NCBI RefSeq assembly: GCF_015706575.1
Contig: NW_024037063.1
Location: forward strand, 13,392,927 to 13,456,926
Source: Patiria miniata
Lineage: Eukaryota > Echinodermata > Asteroidea > Valvatida > Asterinidae
Direction: 5' to 3'
DNA length: 64,000 nt
Shown: positions 1 through 11,900 of the stretch, piece by piece
Layout: each line of letters starts with the position of its first letter
How positions within the stretch are numbered: position 1 is the stretch's first letter
The notes under the pieces: model-generated
What the model saw: the letters and a program-made list of their open reading frames with translations, nothing else
Databases searched by the model: none
Told to the model about the DNA's origin: nothing
Made by a program: the position numbers and the translations under genes

Positions 1-262
1 TATTAAAAATGTAATTTTCTTTCTGTATGCCATATCCAAATTTTAAAAAATATTTAAATATGGAAAGTGAAGAACTTTTTCAAAAAATAATAACATTTCT
101 CATCAGTAAAATTGTTTTAGTACATTTTTTTAAAATTACATATTTGCATCAAATTTATCAACAATCATCATTTACTGTACCAATATATACAACTGAAAAA
201 TATCTTCAGTTTACAAATTACATTATTTCTGTGTATACTTTCGGAAAAGGTATATGCCTTAA

Positions 263-788
263 AGGGAATGTACATCATTGGTTTTTGCTGTAATTCTCAG
301 AAATGAACAATTTCAGGGGTTTATGATAGATCAAATATTGTTCCACTGATATGTTTGAGGTTTTGTGTTCGAAAATGCTGGAAAACCAAGAAAAACAACA
401 ACGGTGGAGTAGTCTGGTTCCCTGACCCCACTAAAGATAAAATGGATCAATTTATAAATGCCAGAAATTTGTAAGGTAAGGGAACCAGTCTAACTGGCCT
501 GCACCTGTTCATGAACATGTAACCAATAGCAAACAAAATTTGGACTGGAAAAATGGTGAAGTTAGAGCAGTACTGGTAGTTGAAAAATAGTTAGGTTTTT
601 CCAACGGTGGTCGGCCGACCACTGTTGGAAATTTATACAAAAATACAATTTTCTTGAAAAAGATTTCACACCAGGTGCCATAATTTTACAGGATGCTTTT
701 GACTGTCATTTACTGACATCCTAGAAAGGTATTTGATAAAACCTTGGTAATTTTATTTTTCGATGTTTGCAAATGTTGTATATTCCCT
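263..788. mobile_element. TTAA-flanked MITE, copy 1
   Basis: A 526-bp element starts AGGGAATGTACA and ends with ATTCCCT. It is flanked by TTAA on both sides (259-262 and 789-792). A near-identical copy lies at 52383-52895. A GC-rich palindrome sits near 603-626, around the words CGGTGGTCGGCCGACCACTG. TTAA targeting is typical of piggyBac-like and some other DNA transposons. No coding capacity is visible, so this is a non-autonomous element. Confidence 0.8.
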
Positions 789-930
789 TTAACTAGAACT
801 TTACAATTGCTTTCAAAATTTGGGGGAAAAACACATCCAAGGCACTTTGTTGGCCAATCATTGCAGACTCAGTGGAGCACTTTTTAAAGTGCAGCACCTA
901 AAATTGAACCTAGCTTGCAATTGCTTTTAC

Positions 931-1284
931 ATGTATGTTAGGCCAAAAAAAAAAAATATTCAGTCTCTGGTCAGACCAAAGTTCCGGAATTGACGCGGCC
1001 ACGCGGCTTTTTTTTTTTTTTCAAGCTTGGATTGTACAGACAAGGTGGGTACTATTTTGCTTTTTTGGTGACCTTATGTACATTGGTGTCCTCCATAATT
1101 AGCCTTGGTGCTTTCGATCATTTGCCTTGGTACAATTTCCCATTCCTTGGTGCTCTTTGGTAAAAAAAATTGAGGAGGTGCGGAAATAGAGGGCGCTGTT
1201 GGAGCTACCGCGCAACCCTTTGACGCGCATGATTAAAATCGACGTGCGTGCTGACCAGAGACCGACTTATTTTTTTTTTTGGCC
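931..1284. mobile_element. MITE with A-run/T-run termini
   Basis: An inverted pair of ends is visible: GGCC, an A-run, then AGTCTCTGGTCAG on the left; CTGACCAGAGAC, a T-run and GGCC on the right. The interior has a run of T and several GACGCG-type words. There is no open frame of note, and the target duplication is not clear. Confidence 0.55.
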
Positions 1285-4200
1285 TTATGGCTATGATGTT
1301 TTTCCACAAACAACTTTCCTTCAAAATTCCACTTTAGGAAAAAAGTGGAGTTTTCCTCCTCTGTCAGACAGAATTAATGCCCCTCTCTTCCGAATCCCCA
1401 TACACAGAAATACAACATGTACCGGTAGTTGCCACAAATACCGGAATGTATACATCAAAAATAAATTCAAATTAATTTCAAGCTATCTTGATTTGTTTTC
1501 CTTTGGCAAATATACAGCAGCTTTGCTAAAACAACTTCGTTTCTAATTTACAAACTATATGCTTCACAAGCTTCTTTCTCTATAAAAAGCTACTTCACTA
1601 TTTGTTGGCCTTGGATCACATCCTCGATAAACCACTCAACTTCTGTCCAGGAAATGAAAGGTACATACTCTAGTTGTTTTGTTTTATACATGTATTATCA
1701 TTTACAGGGGGGGGGGGGTCGAATCGGCTGCAGGTCCCCCTTTTCCTTGCAATTGTGTGCGTAATCAACTGTTCATTACACATGAAAAGGTTCACTTTAT
1801 GGTAAAAAGGTTCGAATTATGGTGAAAAGACACACTTTGTGGTAGAAACGACCCTCCCCTTCCAGCAGGCTGGCTACAGCCCTGATTTAGAAGATCTCTT
1901 TGGAAGGGTTTGGTTTATAAACCTTATTTGCTATTTCATTGCTTTCATTTCTACTCGGAGTTCCAAAACAAAAGTGTTCACATGTACCTCACTTTCTATT
2001 TCATATGGCCAAATTTAAACTCTATACATGTAAAAAAAAAAAAAAATCTAAAAGCAGTCATCAACAATAAGCATGCTTTCAAAGCAGACAATATATAACA
2101 GTCATATTTTCCTTTAAGTCAATTAGGCCTATTGCAATTAAATATATTTCAAAGAAAGACTGGAGGGGATAGTAATTTGGGTTTGACCCTATGACTACTT
2201 CTGCTAGTACATGTAGGTACTGTTCCATTCCATTATTCGTGTGTATGCAATTTGACAATACTGTAGTACATGCATCTCACTATGTCTAGGGATCCTTGTC
2301 TGTGACTAAGCTTACTTTGGGGGGGGGGGGCCAGCAGATGGTTGGGGGGACAAGTACCAGTAGATGAGTGGGGTGGCTAAATGGCTAACAAACCAACCAG
2401 TGTTGATAATCTTTACAAATAGGAGAAAACATTTCCTCAATTAACCTCATAACTCAATATTATAACGAATGACTTAACCTGAACTCAACAGCACTTCTTG
2501 CACCATTCACTTTTTGAAAATGTAAATGAGTTTTCAACAAACAGGTAACTGTAACAGTTGCACATACATTGTAGGTCAAGTCCAACACATACCTGTACAA
2601 TCTATTAGTTCACTGTGCAGCATTCAGACAGTTTTTAAACTTTAATATTGTTATAAATATACATTGTACATGTATTTAACAGAAAATAGTGCAAATATGT
2701 GACCTGCTGTTGCAAAATGATAATGTCCCCCAAAAATATTGTTTTGAGTAATTGGCACCTGAAGTCGGATATACGTGAAAAAATCATGATAACATCTATT
2801 TTGGGTATTTTGTGGTTTTGATTAGCCAAGGTATCACAGATTCACATCGTGTATTTTTTTGGGGAATAAATGTCCCCCCAAATGGAAAACTGAAGAACAT
2901 TTTTCACTGCCGTTGGCGGCACAATTAATGCGTATCGTGGTGTTTTTTTAAAGTTGTTTTTCTCGAAATGCGGTTGACGATGTTCGGCGAGGCACTATTG
3001 AAGTTCCTGCAACATACATGTATCTTTGGATTAAATTAAGTTACATTTAAACAAATTTGGTATCACTGGAAAACTCATGATTTGCGCTTTAACATTATGT
3101 ATAACTTGACAAGTTAGAGATTAGGGTTAAATCTAATTATGATATGGCAGGTCACATGTAAGCTCTTCCAAAAAAAACTAGTAATAACTTAAAGAAAGGC
3201 AATTTACAGGCGAGTTTAATATTGGACACATATGCAAAATAAATGCAGTTCTGCCATATGTGGTCAGGGCAAGGCAAACAAGAGGGAGAGGGCACTTTAT
3301 GAAGTAACTCTCATCACCATGGCAACCCATCATTTACAAATGTAACTACATGAATGCTACTTTTATTTCAGGCTATTTTAGTTCGTTTCAGTTTCTGAGT
3401 AAATACAAACAGGGCATTCATGTACATATCATTCCCTACATTTTTAAAGATGTAAACAATAGAATAATGAAATAAAATCTTAATTTATTAGCTCGATGTA
3501 GTCTCAGGTATGTTACTCTCAAAAACATGAAGAGGACTACCGGGTACATTTTTAGGTTTTCTACAACATGCTGATGACAATGATCCCATATTCTTGCGTG
3601 TTATCAGCAAGAGAATATTTTTCACCTGGAAAGTTGAAATTCCACATAAAACACGATAAACATGGATACCTCTTTTGAATGAAAATCTCAGTCAGATAAA
3701 CTTTGAACAAAGCACAAAAACAAAACGTAAGTACTTCAGACGTCTAAAACACTAACAACTACATGTACATGTAGTTCACAAATATTCCCAACCATTTACA
3801 TGTAAATGAAACTTAAATTTGAAATTTGACCCTACATGTACATTCAGTTTTATTTTAGCCCCAACTAAAGATTGCCTGTTAACTTTGCATGTAATTTATC
3901 AAGCATTTGCAGCAACTCAGTTCTTGATCACATTAAATTTCATATTTTTTTAACGATAGCCAATTATCTATTGATTTAACCAGAACAGAACATATTTTAT
4001 TTGAAGTTTTGAATCTTTTTCCATGCCTCTCCGCAATAAGGCTCACTTGTACTTTATAAGGCAGGTACATGTACATGTAGCCTTTGTTGAGTGGTAGCTA
4101 AATGTTTAAGCATTTGGCAAAAATAATGTTTAAGCATTTTGAGTGAGACATGAAGATTTTGCTAAATGTTTTAAATGTTGTATATTAAGTCAACGTATCA

Positions 4201-4430
4201 TACTGCATCTATCAAGCTTTCATATATCGAACAGCAGTACATGTACATCAATTTGATATGCCGCCAAATAGTTTTGCCGAGCAGTTTTTTACTCTTTCAA
4301 AATGAAACACTTTTGCAGGAATCAAATTGTTCAATCCCTGCATACCGACAAAATATGGATATTAAGCCGTGCCATGTGGCAGTAGTGGCTGTTTGAATAA
4401 TTGAGCTGACGAATACAACACAGAAGCGGG
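1285..4430. other. AT-rich intergenic stretch without a recognisable gene
   Basis: Nothing codes here as far as can be seen. There are many ACATGTA words and G-runs near 1708 and 2321. Minus-strand AATAAA words occur near 3996 and 3850; they could end a long 3' UTR of the receptor gene to the right, but a closer candidate signal exists. Confidence 0.5.
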
Positions 4431-4439
4431 TGAATAGGC

Positions 4440-4635
4440 CTACAACTCAGAGGTCCGGCGTCTCAATTGTCCAACGTTGGATATGAGGCGCCAGACCTAT
4501 AAGGCATTGGAACTATGAGGCGGAATACATAAGTTTGATGCCTCATAAATCCGACACCTCATAATGCTGAAATTGAACTTACGAGGCGTCGGACTTATGA
4601 GGCTTTGGACTTACGACACGGCCCCATTGAGTTGT
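4440..4635. repeat. Short inverted repeat built from a GAGGC/CTTATGAGGC motif
   Basis: ACAACTCA on the left is answered by TGAGTTGT on the right. Between them, words close to GGACTTATGAGGC occur several times on both strands (for example near 4500, 4528 and 4585). It looks like a small non-autonomous element with iterated sub-terminal motifs and directly abuts the minisatellite. Confidence 0.45.
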
Positions 4636-5790
4636 ACTCTTGGCCAGCTTTAATGGTTCCTTGCAGCAGTACCGGGTGTTTCTCAAGAAGGGAGGCTCTA
4701 CTACACTCTCATCTGCCTCCATTGCAACACACACAACACAGCTTGCAGTTCCTGCACAGTGCCTGTTCTTTGCACAGCTTTTCCAAGTTTCAAAAGCTGG
4801 CCAGTTTTAATGGTTCCTTGCAGCAGTCTTTCTCAAGGAGGGAGGCTCTACCACACTCTCAGCAGTCCCCATGCATACTGCACCATGCACACTGCACTGG
4901 CTGCCAGACAGTGTCCTTGCAGTTCCTGCACAGTGCCTGTGCTTTGCACAGCTTTTGTCAAGTTTCAAAAGCTGGCCAGTTTTAATGGTTCCTTGCAGCA
5001 GTCTTTCTCAAGGAGGGAGGCTCTACCACACTCTCAGCAGTCCCCATGCATACTGCACCATGCACACTGCACTGGCTGCCAGACAGTGTCCTTGCAGTTC
5101 CTGCACAGTGCCTGTTCTTTGCACAGCTTTTCCAAGTATCAAATGCCGGCCAGCTTTAACGGTTCCTTGCAGCAGTCTTTCTCAAGGAGGGAGGCTCTAC
5201 CACACTCTCAGCAGTCCCCAAGCACACTGCACCATGCACACTGCACTGGCTGCCAGACAGTGTCCTTGCAGTTCCTGCACAGTGCCTGTGCTTTGCACAG
5301 CTTTTGTCAAGTTTCAAAAGCTGGCCAGTTTTAATGGTTCCTTGCAGCAGTCTTTCTCAAGGAGGGAGGCTCTACCACACTCTCAGCAGTCCCCATGCAT
5401 ACTGCACCATGCACACTGCACTGGCTGCCAGACAGTGTCCTTGCAGTTCCTGCACAGTGCCTGTGCTTTGCACAGCTTTTGTCAAGTTTCAAAAGCTGGC
5501 CAGCTTTAATGGTTCCTTGCAGCAGTCTTTCTCAAGGAGGGAGGCTCTACCACTCTCTCAGCAGTCCCCATGCATACTGCACCATGCACACTGCACTGGC
5601 TGCCAGACAGTGTCCTTGCAGTTCCTGCACAGTGCCTGTGCTTTGCACAGCTTTTGTCAAGTTTCAAAAGCTGGCCAGCTTTAATGGTTCCTTGCAGCAG
5701 TCTTTCTCAAGGAGGGAGGCTCTACCACTCTCTCAGCAGTCCCCATGCATACTGCACCATGCACACTGCACTGGCTGCAAGACCGTTTGA
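4630..5790. repeat. 175-bp minisatellite, about 6.6 units
   Basis: The word GGCCAGYTTTAAYGGTTCC recurs at about 4634, 4799, 4974, 5148, 5323, 5498 and 5673, giving a period of 174-175 bp. Units from the second onward are about 95 percent alike, and the last is cut at about 5790. Because 175 is not a multiple of 3, the open frames across the array rotate through all three frames, so the array is not a protein. On the minus strand each unit except perhaps the first carries ATTAAA, a variant poly(A) signal, just downstream of the receptor stop codon. Confidence 0.9.
5680..5685 (-). terminator. Candidate variant poly(A) signal ATTAAA for the TNF-receptor gene
   Basis: This is the first ATTAAA met downstream of the minus-strand stop at 5939, about 255 bases away, and it lies inside the last full minisatellite unit. 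Further copies occur in the next units. It is inferred from position only; canonical AATAAA on this strand is not met until about 4.0 kb. Confidence 0.3.
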
Positions 5791-5938
5791 CCTTTAGTCA
5801 TGAAATTTCTTGGGTATGTTCATGAAGAGTTGCTCTATGCATGTGCCGAGATCTTAGGGGGGGGGGCGGAATGTTTATCCCTTGTTACTTGTGATGGACT
5901 ATATGGAGTCGGTACAGCACTGCAACCATGTGATGACT

Positions 5939-8900
5939 TTAAGATCCTGCACTGCTGGTGACACTGAATTTTACCTTGAACCCCCTGCTGACATCATTGT
6001 TACCACTCCTTTCCAATGCAGAAAGAAGTCTGTCGATGGAAGGATTGTGTTCGTTTTGAATGAAATCATCAAGGAGAACGTGCCTGACCTGTTCCCGGGT
6101 TTTCTCATTCCTGTTGTCATACATCGTTGTTTCATAGCCCTTTTTGCTCAAACCAAGCTTGGCAAAGAAATCTACGTGAGTTTTGATGTTGATGTTGTCC
6201 TTGACATAGTCAATATGCCATTCACTACAGATCGATGTCATTTCTGAAAGTGTAAAGAAAAAACAGTAACTAGAATAGTTTCGCTGCATTCTCAAATATA
6301 TAACCTCTATACATTGCTCCATATCAAGTTAAGTGGGATCAGGGATCCAGACTACAAGAACATGATTGTTTTTCTTAGTTGTTCAAGCATCTAGGAGCAC
6401 ACAACTTTAAACAAGTCAATGTAGCAATATTTTCTACAAAATACTAACCCCCAAATCAAATCAATTTTGGAAATAACAGCCAAAAATACATACATTGTGT
6501 CTATGTTATATATTCCCTTTAAGTGAATGGAGTACTATTTGAAGAAACATTTATATTGAGCTTGTTGTCGCAAGTGATTGTTGGTGTTATTAAACAACAT
6601 TAAAACTATCTGCACGAGAGTTATAAATATTTGTGCATTTGTACAATGCACAAGATGCGGTAAAAAGGTCTTGAAAATAAAATTCACATTTAACTGTGCA
6701 GTATGAGTTCCCCCACACTTGCAAAAAAATTATCAACAAAATAAGCAATAGGCCCAACATTGTGACCTTGCATTTGAGTGGTATTTACAGCTCTGCCGCT
6801 CATTTTGACATAAAAATGAAGACACTGCCATTTTGACTTCATGGATATTAGCTGTATAAAACACTCAAGTTTTCCTGCATATTCTGGTTTGCGCACCCTG
6901 ATTAAGTAATAGACCCCTCTCATACGACGCCATCTTCGTAGGAAAATTCAAATGCATATTCAACACCATCAGGTAAGTGTGCACACAGTGTGCAAAATGT
7001 TCTAAACGCACAGATTTTGCTTGAAATGTCTTTGAAATACGGTGCAGCACAACCAATGTGCGTCACAAAAATGCCGATGAACGTGACAATCTGTAGGCAG
7101 TGACATCATTTGAGAAAGACCTTTCGAAATCAACACGCAAATGAGTGTGTGAACCAGAAGGAAAGACAGAGTTATCACTCTTTGGTACTCTATAGCACTT
7201 CATTTAGGACTTACCACACGGACCTTCTGCTTTCTCAAATGCACTGTAGGAAGGTGAAGTTGCTGGACTTTTCCTGTATGGTGCAGTAGGTGCCTCATGC
7301 CTTGCAGTGCCGTTTGGCCGACTCTGCAAGGACTCTGCGCTGTCTCCAATGTGATTAGTAATGTTCGTTGCAGGCACGCTCTGCTGGAACTCATTTGTTG
7401 GAATTTCACTATCTATTGTGTCGTTGCCACGCAACAGCGGCTGCTGACTTGGTGTATCCCCCCCGACACTGTAGCCGTCCCTCGCTGGGGGAGCCCTTCG
7501 CCGATGAGGAGATGATGACACTCTGCGGCTGCCAGCTGCATCGTTGTCAGCCCTTGCTTCCTGGGGGCCACACGAAGGCGAAGTCTCGTCTTCGAAAGAA
7601 ACTTCGTCTGCGAAAGGAGCGTCTTCACTCGACGATGAAATGTTGTTGGCCCCTTCTGGCTGATCAGTGCCTGTGGATTGGTAGGGGCAGACATTTGATC
7701 CAATTATACAGGGTGAGTAAAACAAAAACACCAAATGTTGGGGGACCATTGTTTTAGGGAAGTTCTGTAGTAGCATTTTCAAACTGTAGGATATGAAAGC
7801 CCAATTCCTAAGCTTTCTTTTAGTACAAGAATCATTCAAATCACTCATGAACTTTTCAAGTTACAGAATTTTAAACACAACCACCGTTTTAAGGTTCTGT
7901 CCACGGATCACAAATAAAGATAGTGTTCTTTCAACAAAACTAAAAGAAATCACATAGGGATGTGTGTGAATTGTTTTCGATTTGCTGAAAGAACGCACAC
8001 CTTTTTTGTGATCCGTGGACAGAACCTTAAAACGGTGGTTGTGTTTAAAATTCCGTAACTTGAAAAGTACACAAGTGATTTGAATGATTTTTCTACTAAA
8101 AGAAAGCTGGTAAACTGGGCTTTCATATCCTAGATTTTGAAAGTGCTACATGCAGAACTTCAATAAAACAAAAGTCCCAACCTTTTGGTTTCATTTTTTT
8201 TTGACTCGCCCCGTAGATCACTATTGGTAAACTAGAGCCAAGATGAAGATACATGTACCTCTTACAGGGGCCATGAATTGAAATTCTGACAAAACCAAAC
8301 TTTGTGCAAGTATCCACAACTCTGATCTGTACATTGTAGGAAAATAATGGGACACTGTAGTTTTTAATTTGATATCTCCTGAGGGCAACAAACCCTTGCA
8401 CGGTAGGCATTCACTGAGGACAGTTTTGGTTTTTGCCACAAAACGAAACATACATAAAAATTATAAGGAAAAAAAAGCAATAATTCTTCAATTTGCTCTT
8501 TCTTTTGGTTAGTTTAGAGAAAGTGCATGCAAAATTTTCAAAATGTAGGTTCTGACCCATTCAAGAGGATAAACATTTAAATCTTGGGGCGAAACTCCAA
8601 ACTCTCAGGTTGTAAGCTCAGGTATTGGCTTGTCTCTAGTTGTGGAATACTTTGAAATGTTCACTGTTGGAAGCAAGTGAAAGTACTCCAAACCTTGGCC
8701 ACACATTAACTCTTTCGCTACGGAATTTAATTTACCTTTTTCGTCCCAACTGGACGTAATTCAAAGCTGAAAATTCCGCCGAGCGTCGATGTGGGCGCCG
8801 CCATCTTTGAATGTATCTCCGTAAACAAACTGCTCACAATAACAAAAAGCGCACCCCAGCCAGACGGAGAGCCGCTGGCAGCGGCTCGGACTAGGGTCAG

Positions 8901-11900
8901 AGGTTATACGATATAAATTATGTAGATATGGCCCACGTCATGGGGACATCCTGTTTATTCATAGCGACGCAAATGAGCCGCTGCCAGCGGCTCTCCGTAC
9001 GACCTGTACAATTTGTATGAGCCGCCGTCAGCGGCTCGCCGTAGCGAAAGAGTTAATTTGATAAAAGGAGCCACACTAATAACCAAGGGTTCTCTACTTA
9101 AGGTATATGAAGCTGCAGACAAAGTCATGGTTTGGACACTGCCTTAGTTTGAATTGAAGGACAATAAGAAAAGCATCCTCTTACTTTTTGGAGGTGTGGC
9201 TTTTGTGACAGTAGGGTTCCCAAGGTTGGGGGCAGCTTCAGGACTTCTGGTAGTTGCTCCTTCAGACGATTCTGGAGGCAAGTCGACATTCAAGACACAG
9301 GGTTGGCCAGAGCCAATGCCTGCCAGTGCAGCTCCGCAATCGGGGTTATTGTTCTGTGGCTCTTGGTGACAATCTACAGCATCAAGTATTGGATCAGGCG
9401 GCTGTGCCTGACGACCTTGTTCTATATCACAACCATTCTGTTTATTGTACTTTACTGCACCTGCAAAAAAAAAATGTCAGATTATCCAAAAATGAAAGCC
9501 ATAATGATGTTGGTTCCATCGGAACATAAAACGGTTGCCGGGAATGCCATTTTTCCTGACGGAAAAATGGGTTAATACTCGAAACTGGGCCGTCGTATCG
9601 CAATATGCTCAGAACGTTCTGGTGGAATGCGCAATCTGTTGCAAAGAGATTTTGTCGTTACAACGGAATGTTCCCTGTTTCCAATGGAACGCCAGAGAAT
9701 TTCAGTTTGGGGACACACCATTCTAGTAAGAAATTTCTGAGCGTTCCAACTTTTGAGACACTCCCTAAATAGAAGGGAATTGCCTGAAGTAGTGCTATGC
9801 ATTTTCAAATATATTAGTATTTGATTAATCGCACTTGTGTTCAATAAAACATTTGAATATTCATAATATCAAGCTTTACATGCCTTAGCCTCAATTATAA
9901 ATTGTTCAGGAATAAGGTGGGCCACATTAACAATGAGCTTTTTAAAATACGAAGAACGCCATGCTAACATCTGTATATTTATTTTGAGACGCATGTAGTT
10001 GCATGACTGTTATATGAAAGATATTATATTGAAACCAGCGAATCAGAGCTAATATTCCTCTTGGATGCTCTCAAATCATGCATGTAGGCGACTGTTAACA
10101 AACAATGTGGCACTTGAACCCCCCTTTGGACCCCCCCTTTCTCCCTAACTACAGGTGCCACAGTTACCATTATGCATCCACTAGCCTGCCACTACACTTG
10201 TCTTCTCATTGTATCCACCTTTGTCCATTTCTTTTTTTTTCAGCTAAGCAAATCTTCAGCATTCTGTGCAAACTTACAAAATGGAACATACCTTCGTGTT
10301 TTGGACATTTACGCATACGTTTACGTTTACGTTGGCAACATCTCCATACAACCACACACAAGATGATAAACTGGATGATGTTCAGAATGATAGAAGAAAT
10401 GGCAGTACCTTTCCAGGCGTCTATATCATTGTTATCCACACCCCCTGTGGAATACAAATGAAAAAAATAAAAGAAACTCATGACACATCATCTCAAAGTT
10501 TCAACAGCTTCATGTATCATTCAGGTCAGTATTGTCTCTGTGAGGAAAAGGGGGCCATGCCCCCCCCCCCCAAACAAATTTTTTTTCACAGCAATGTTGC
10601 AGCAAAGGTAGAAACTGCATATAGCACCCAAAACAACTTCCACAAAGCTATACATTCGACCCACAAAAAAATGTTTTGGGCCCCAAAAATTGTGTTATGG
10701 CTCCGGCCTTGCCTTCAATAGCTGGCTGTAATGGGTTTCAAGAGCTGGCTGTTTTAGGTAGACAACAGAGTGCCAGGTACTATTTTGGGCTCTTTCCCAA
10801 AAATGCTGTAAAATACTCAGTGCCACTAGTCTAGGGGCTAGACGTTGTTATGGTTTGATATGCGATAACCTGCAGCCATGATAACCCGTTTCCACAAGAG
10901 GGCGCTATCACAACCAATATCACTCACGGACTTGTCATAACATCATATGGGGAAAATGCCGAAATCTCCCCCCCCCCCCCCCCCAAATGGAGAAAACTAG
11001 TGCACATGCGTGACTTCTGCAGGCAATTACGGTCCGTTTTCAGTCCCACACATACTACACATAACAAAAGAAGTTGCACAAAGGCCTTGCTGCATCTTTT
11101 ATTGCGCTGGAAGAAATTTGAGAGTTTGCTTGGGACTAATATAATTTTTTTTTAAATTCCGCGCTGCATGTAATAGGCTAAACAGGTGAGAGCGCATTAC
11201 ACAACCAATACAAGTTTCCCTAGACGTTGTTCTGACAAGTCCGTATGTGGGAGATATTGGTTGGTCGTGATAGTGCCCTCACATGGCAACGGGTTATCGC
11301 GGCCGCAGGTTATCGCATTGCAAACCGTGCATAACAACGCCTATCCCCTAGACTAAGCGCCACAAGCACATGGGCTCAAGCTCGTTGAAACTGCACCCCC
11401 TTCCACAAAAAAAAGAAAGAGTTGCTGTTGAAACCCCTCAGCCGAAGTTTGTCGAAAAGGGCAAACTGACATTCTAAACTCAAATATCATGTCTACCTGA
11501 AATTATTATGCAGAAACCATTAACTCACCTCAGTGACCTTGACCTTTGACCCCCAAACCATTCCCAACTTGCCTGTACCCAAGGGTAACCCCCTACCAAT
11601 GTTAGACACCAAAATCTCATTTCTAACTCAAGTTATCATCCGGAAACCATTTACCTTTAACTCACCACGGTGACCTTGACCTTTGACCTTTTGACCTCAA
11701 AACCAAATCAACTTGCCTACTCCCAAGGGCAACCCCCTACCGAAGTTACAATCCCAAACAACATGTCTAACTTAAGTTATCATCCGGAAACTAAGCTGCC
11801 CGGACGGACAGACGGCCGTTCCAGCCAGACGGAATTGTGGGGTGATAGCATTGTGTTCCCATTATCCCTTTTTCTAAAGATTCCCTTCTGGGGTGATGTT

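Noticed and set aside
4605-5797. Overlapping open frames of up to 212 codons
   Set aside because: They are produced by the 175-bp tandem array, rotate through all frames and resemble no protein.
7204-7848. A 214-codon single-exon gene
   Set aside because: Only 7215-7670 is coding; it is exon 8 of the receptor, and the rest reads into an intron and a MITE.
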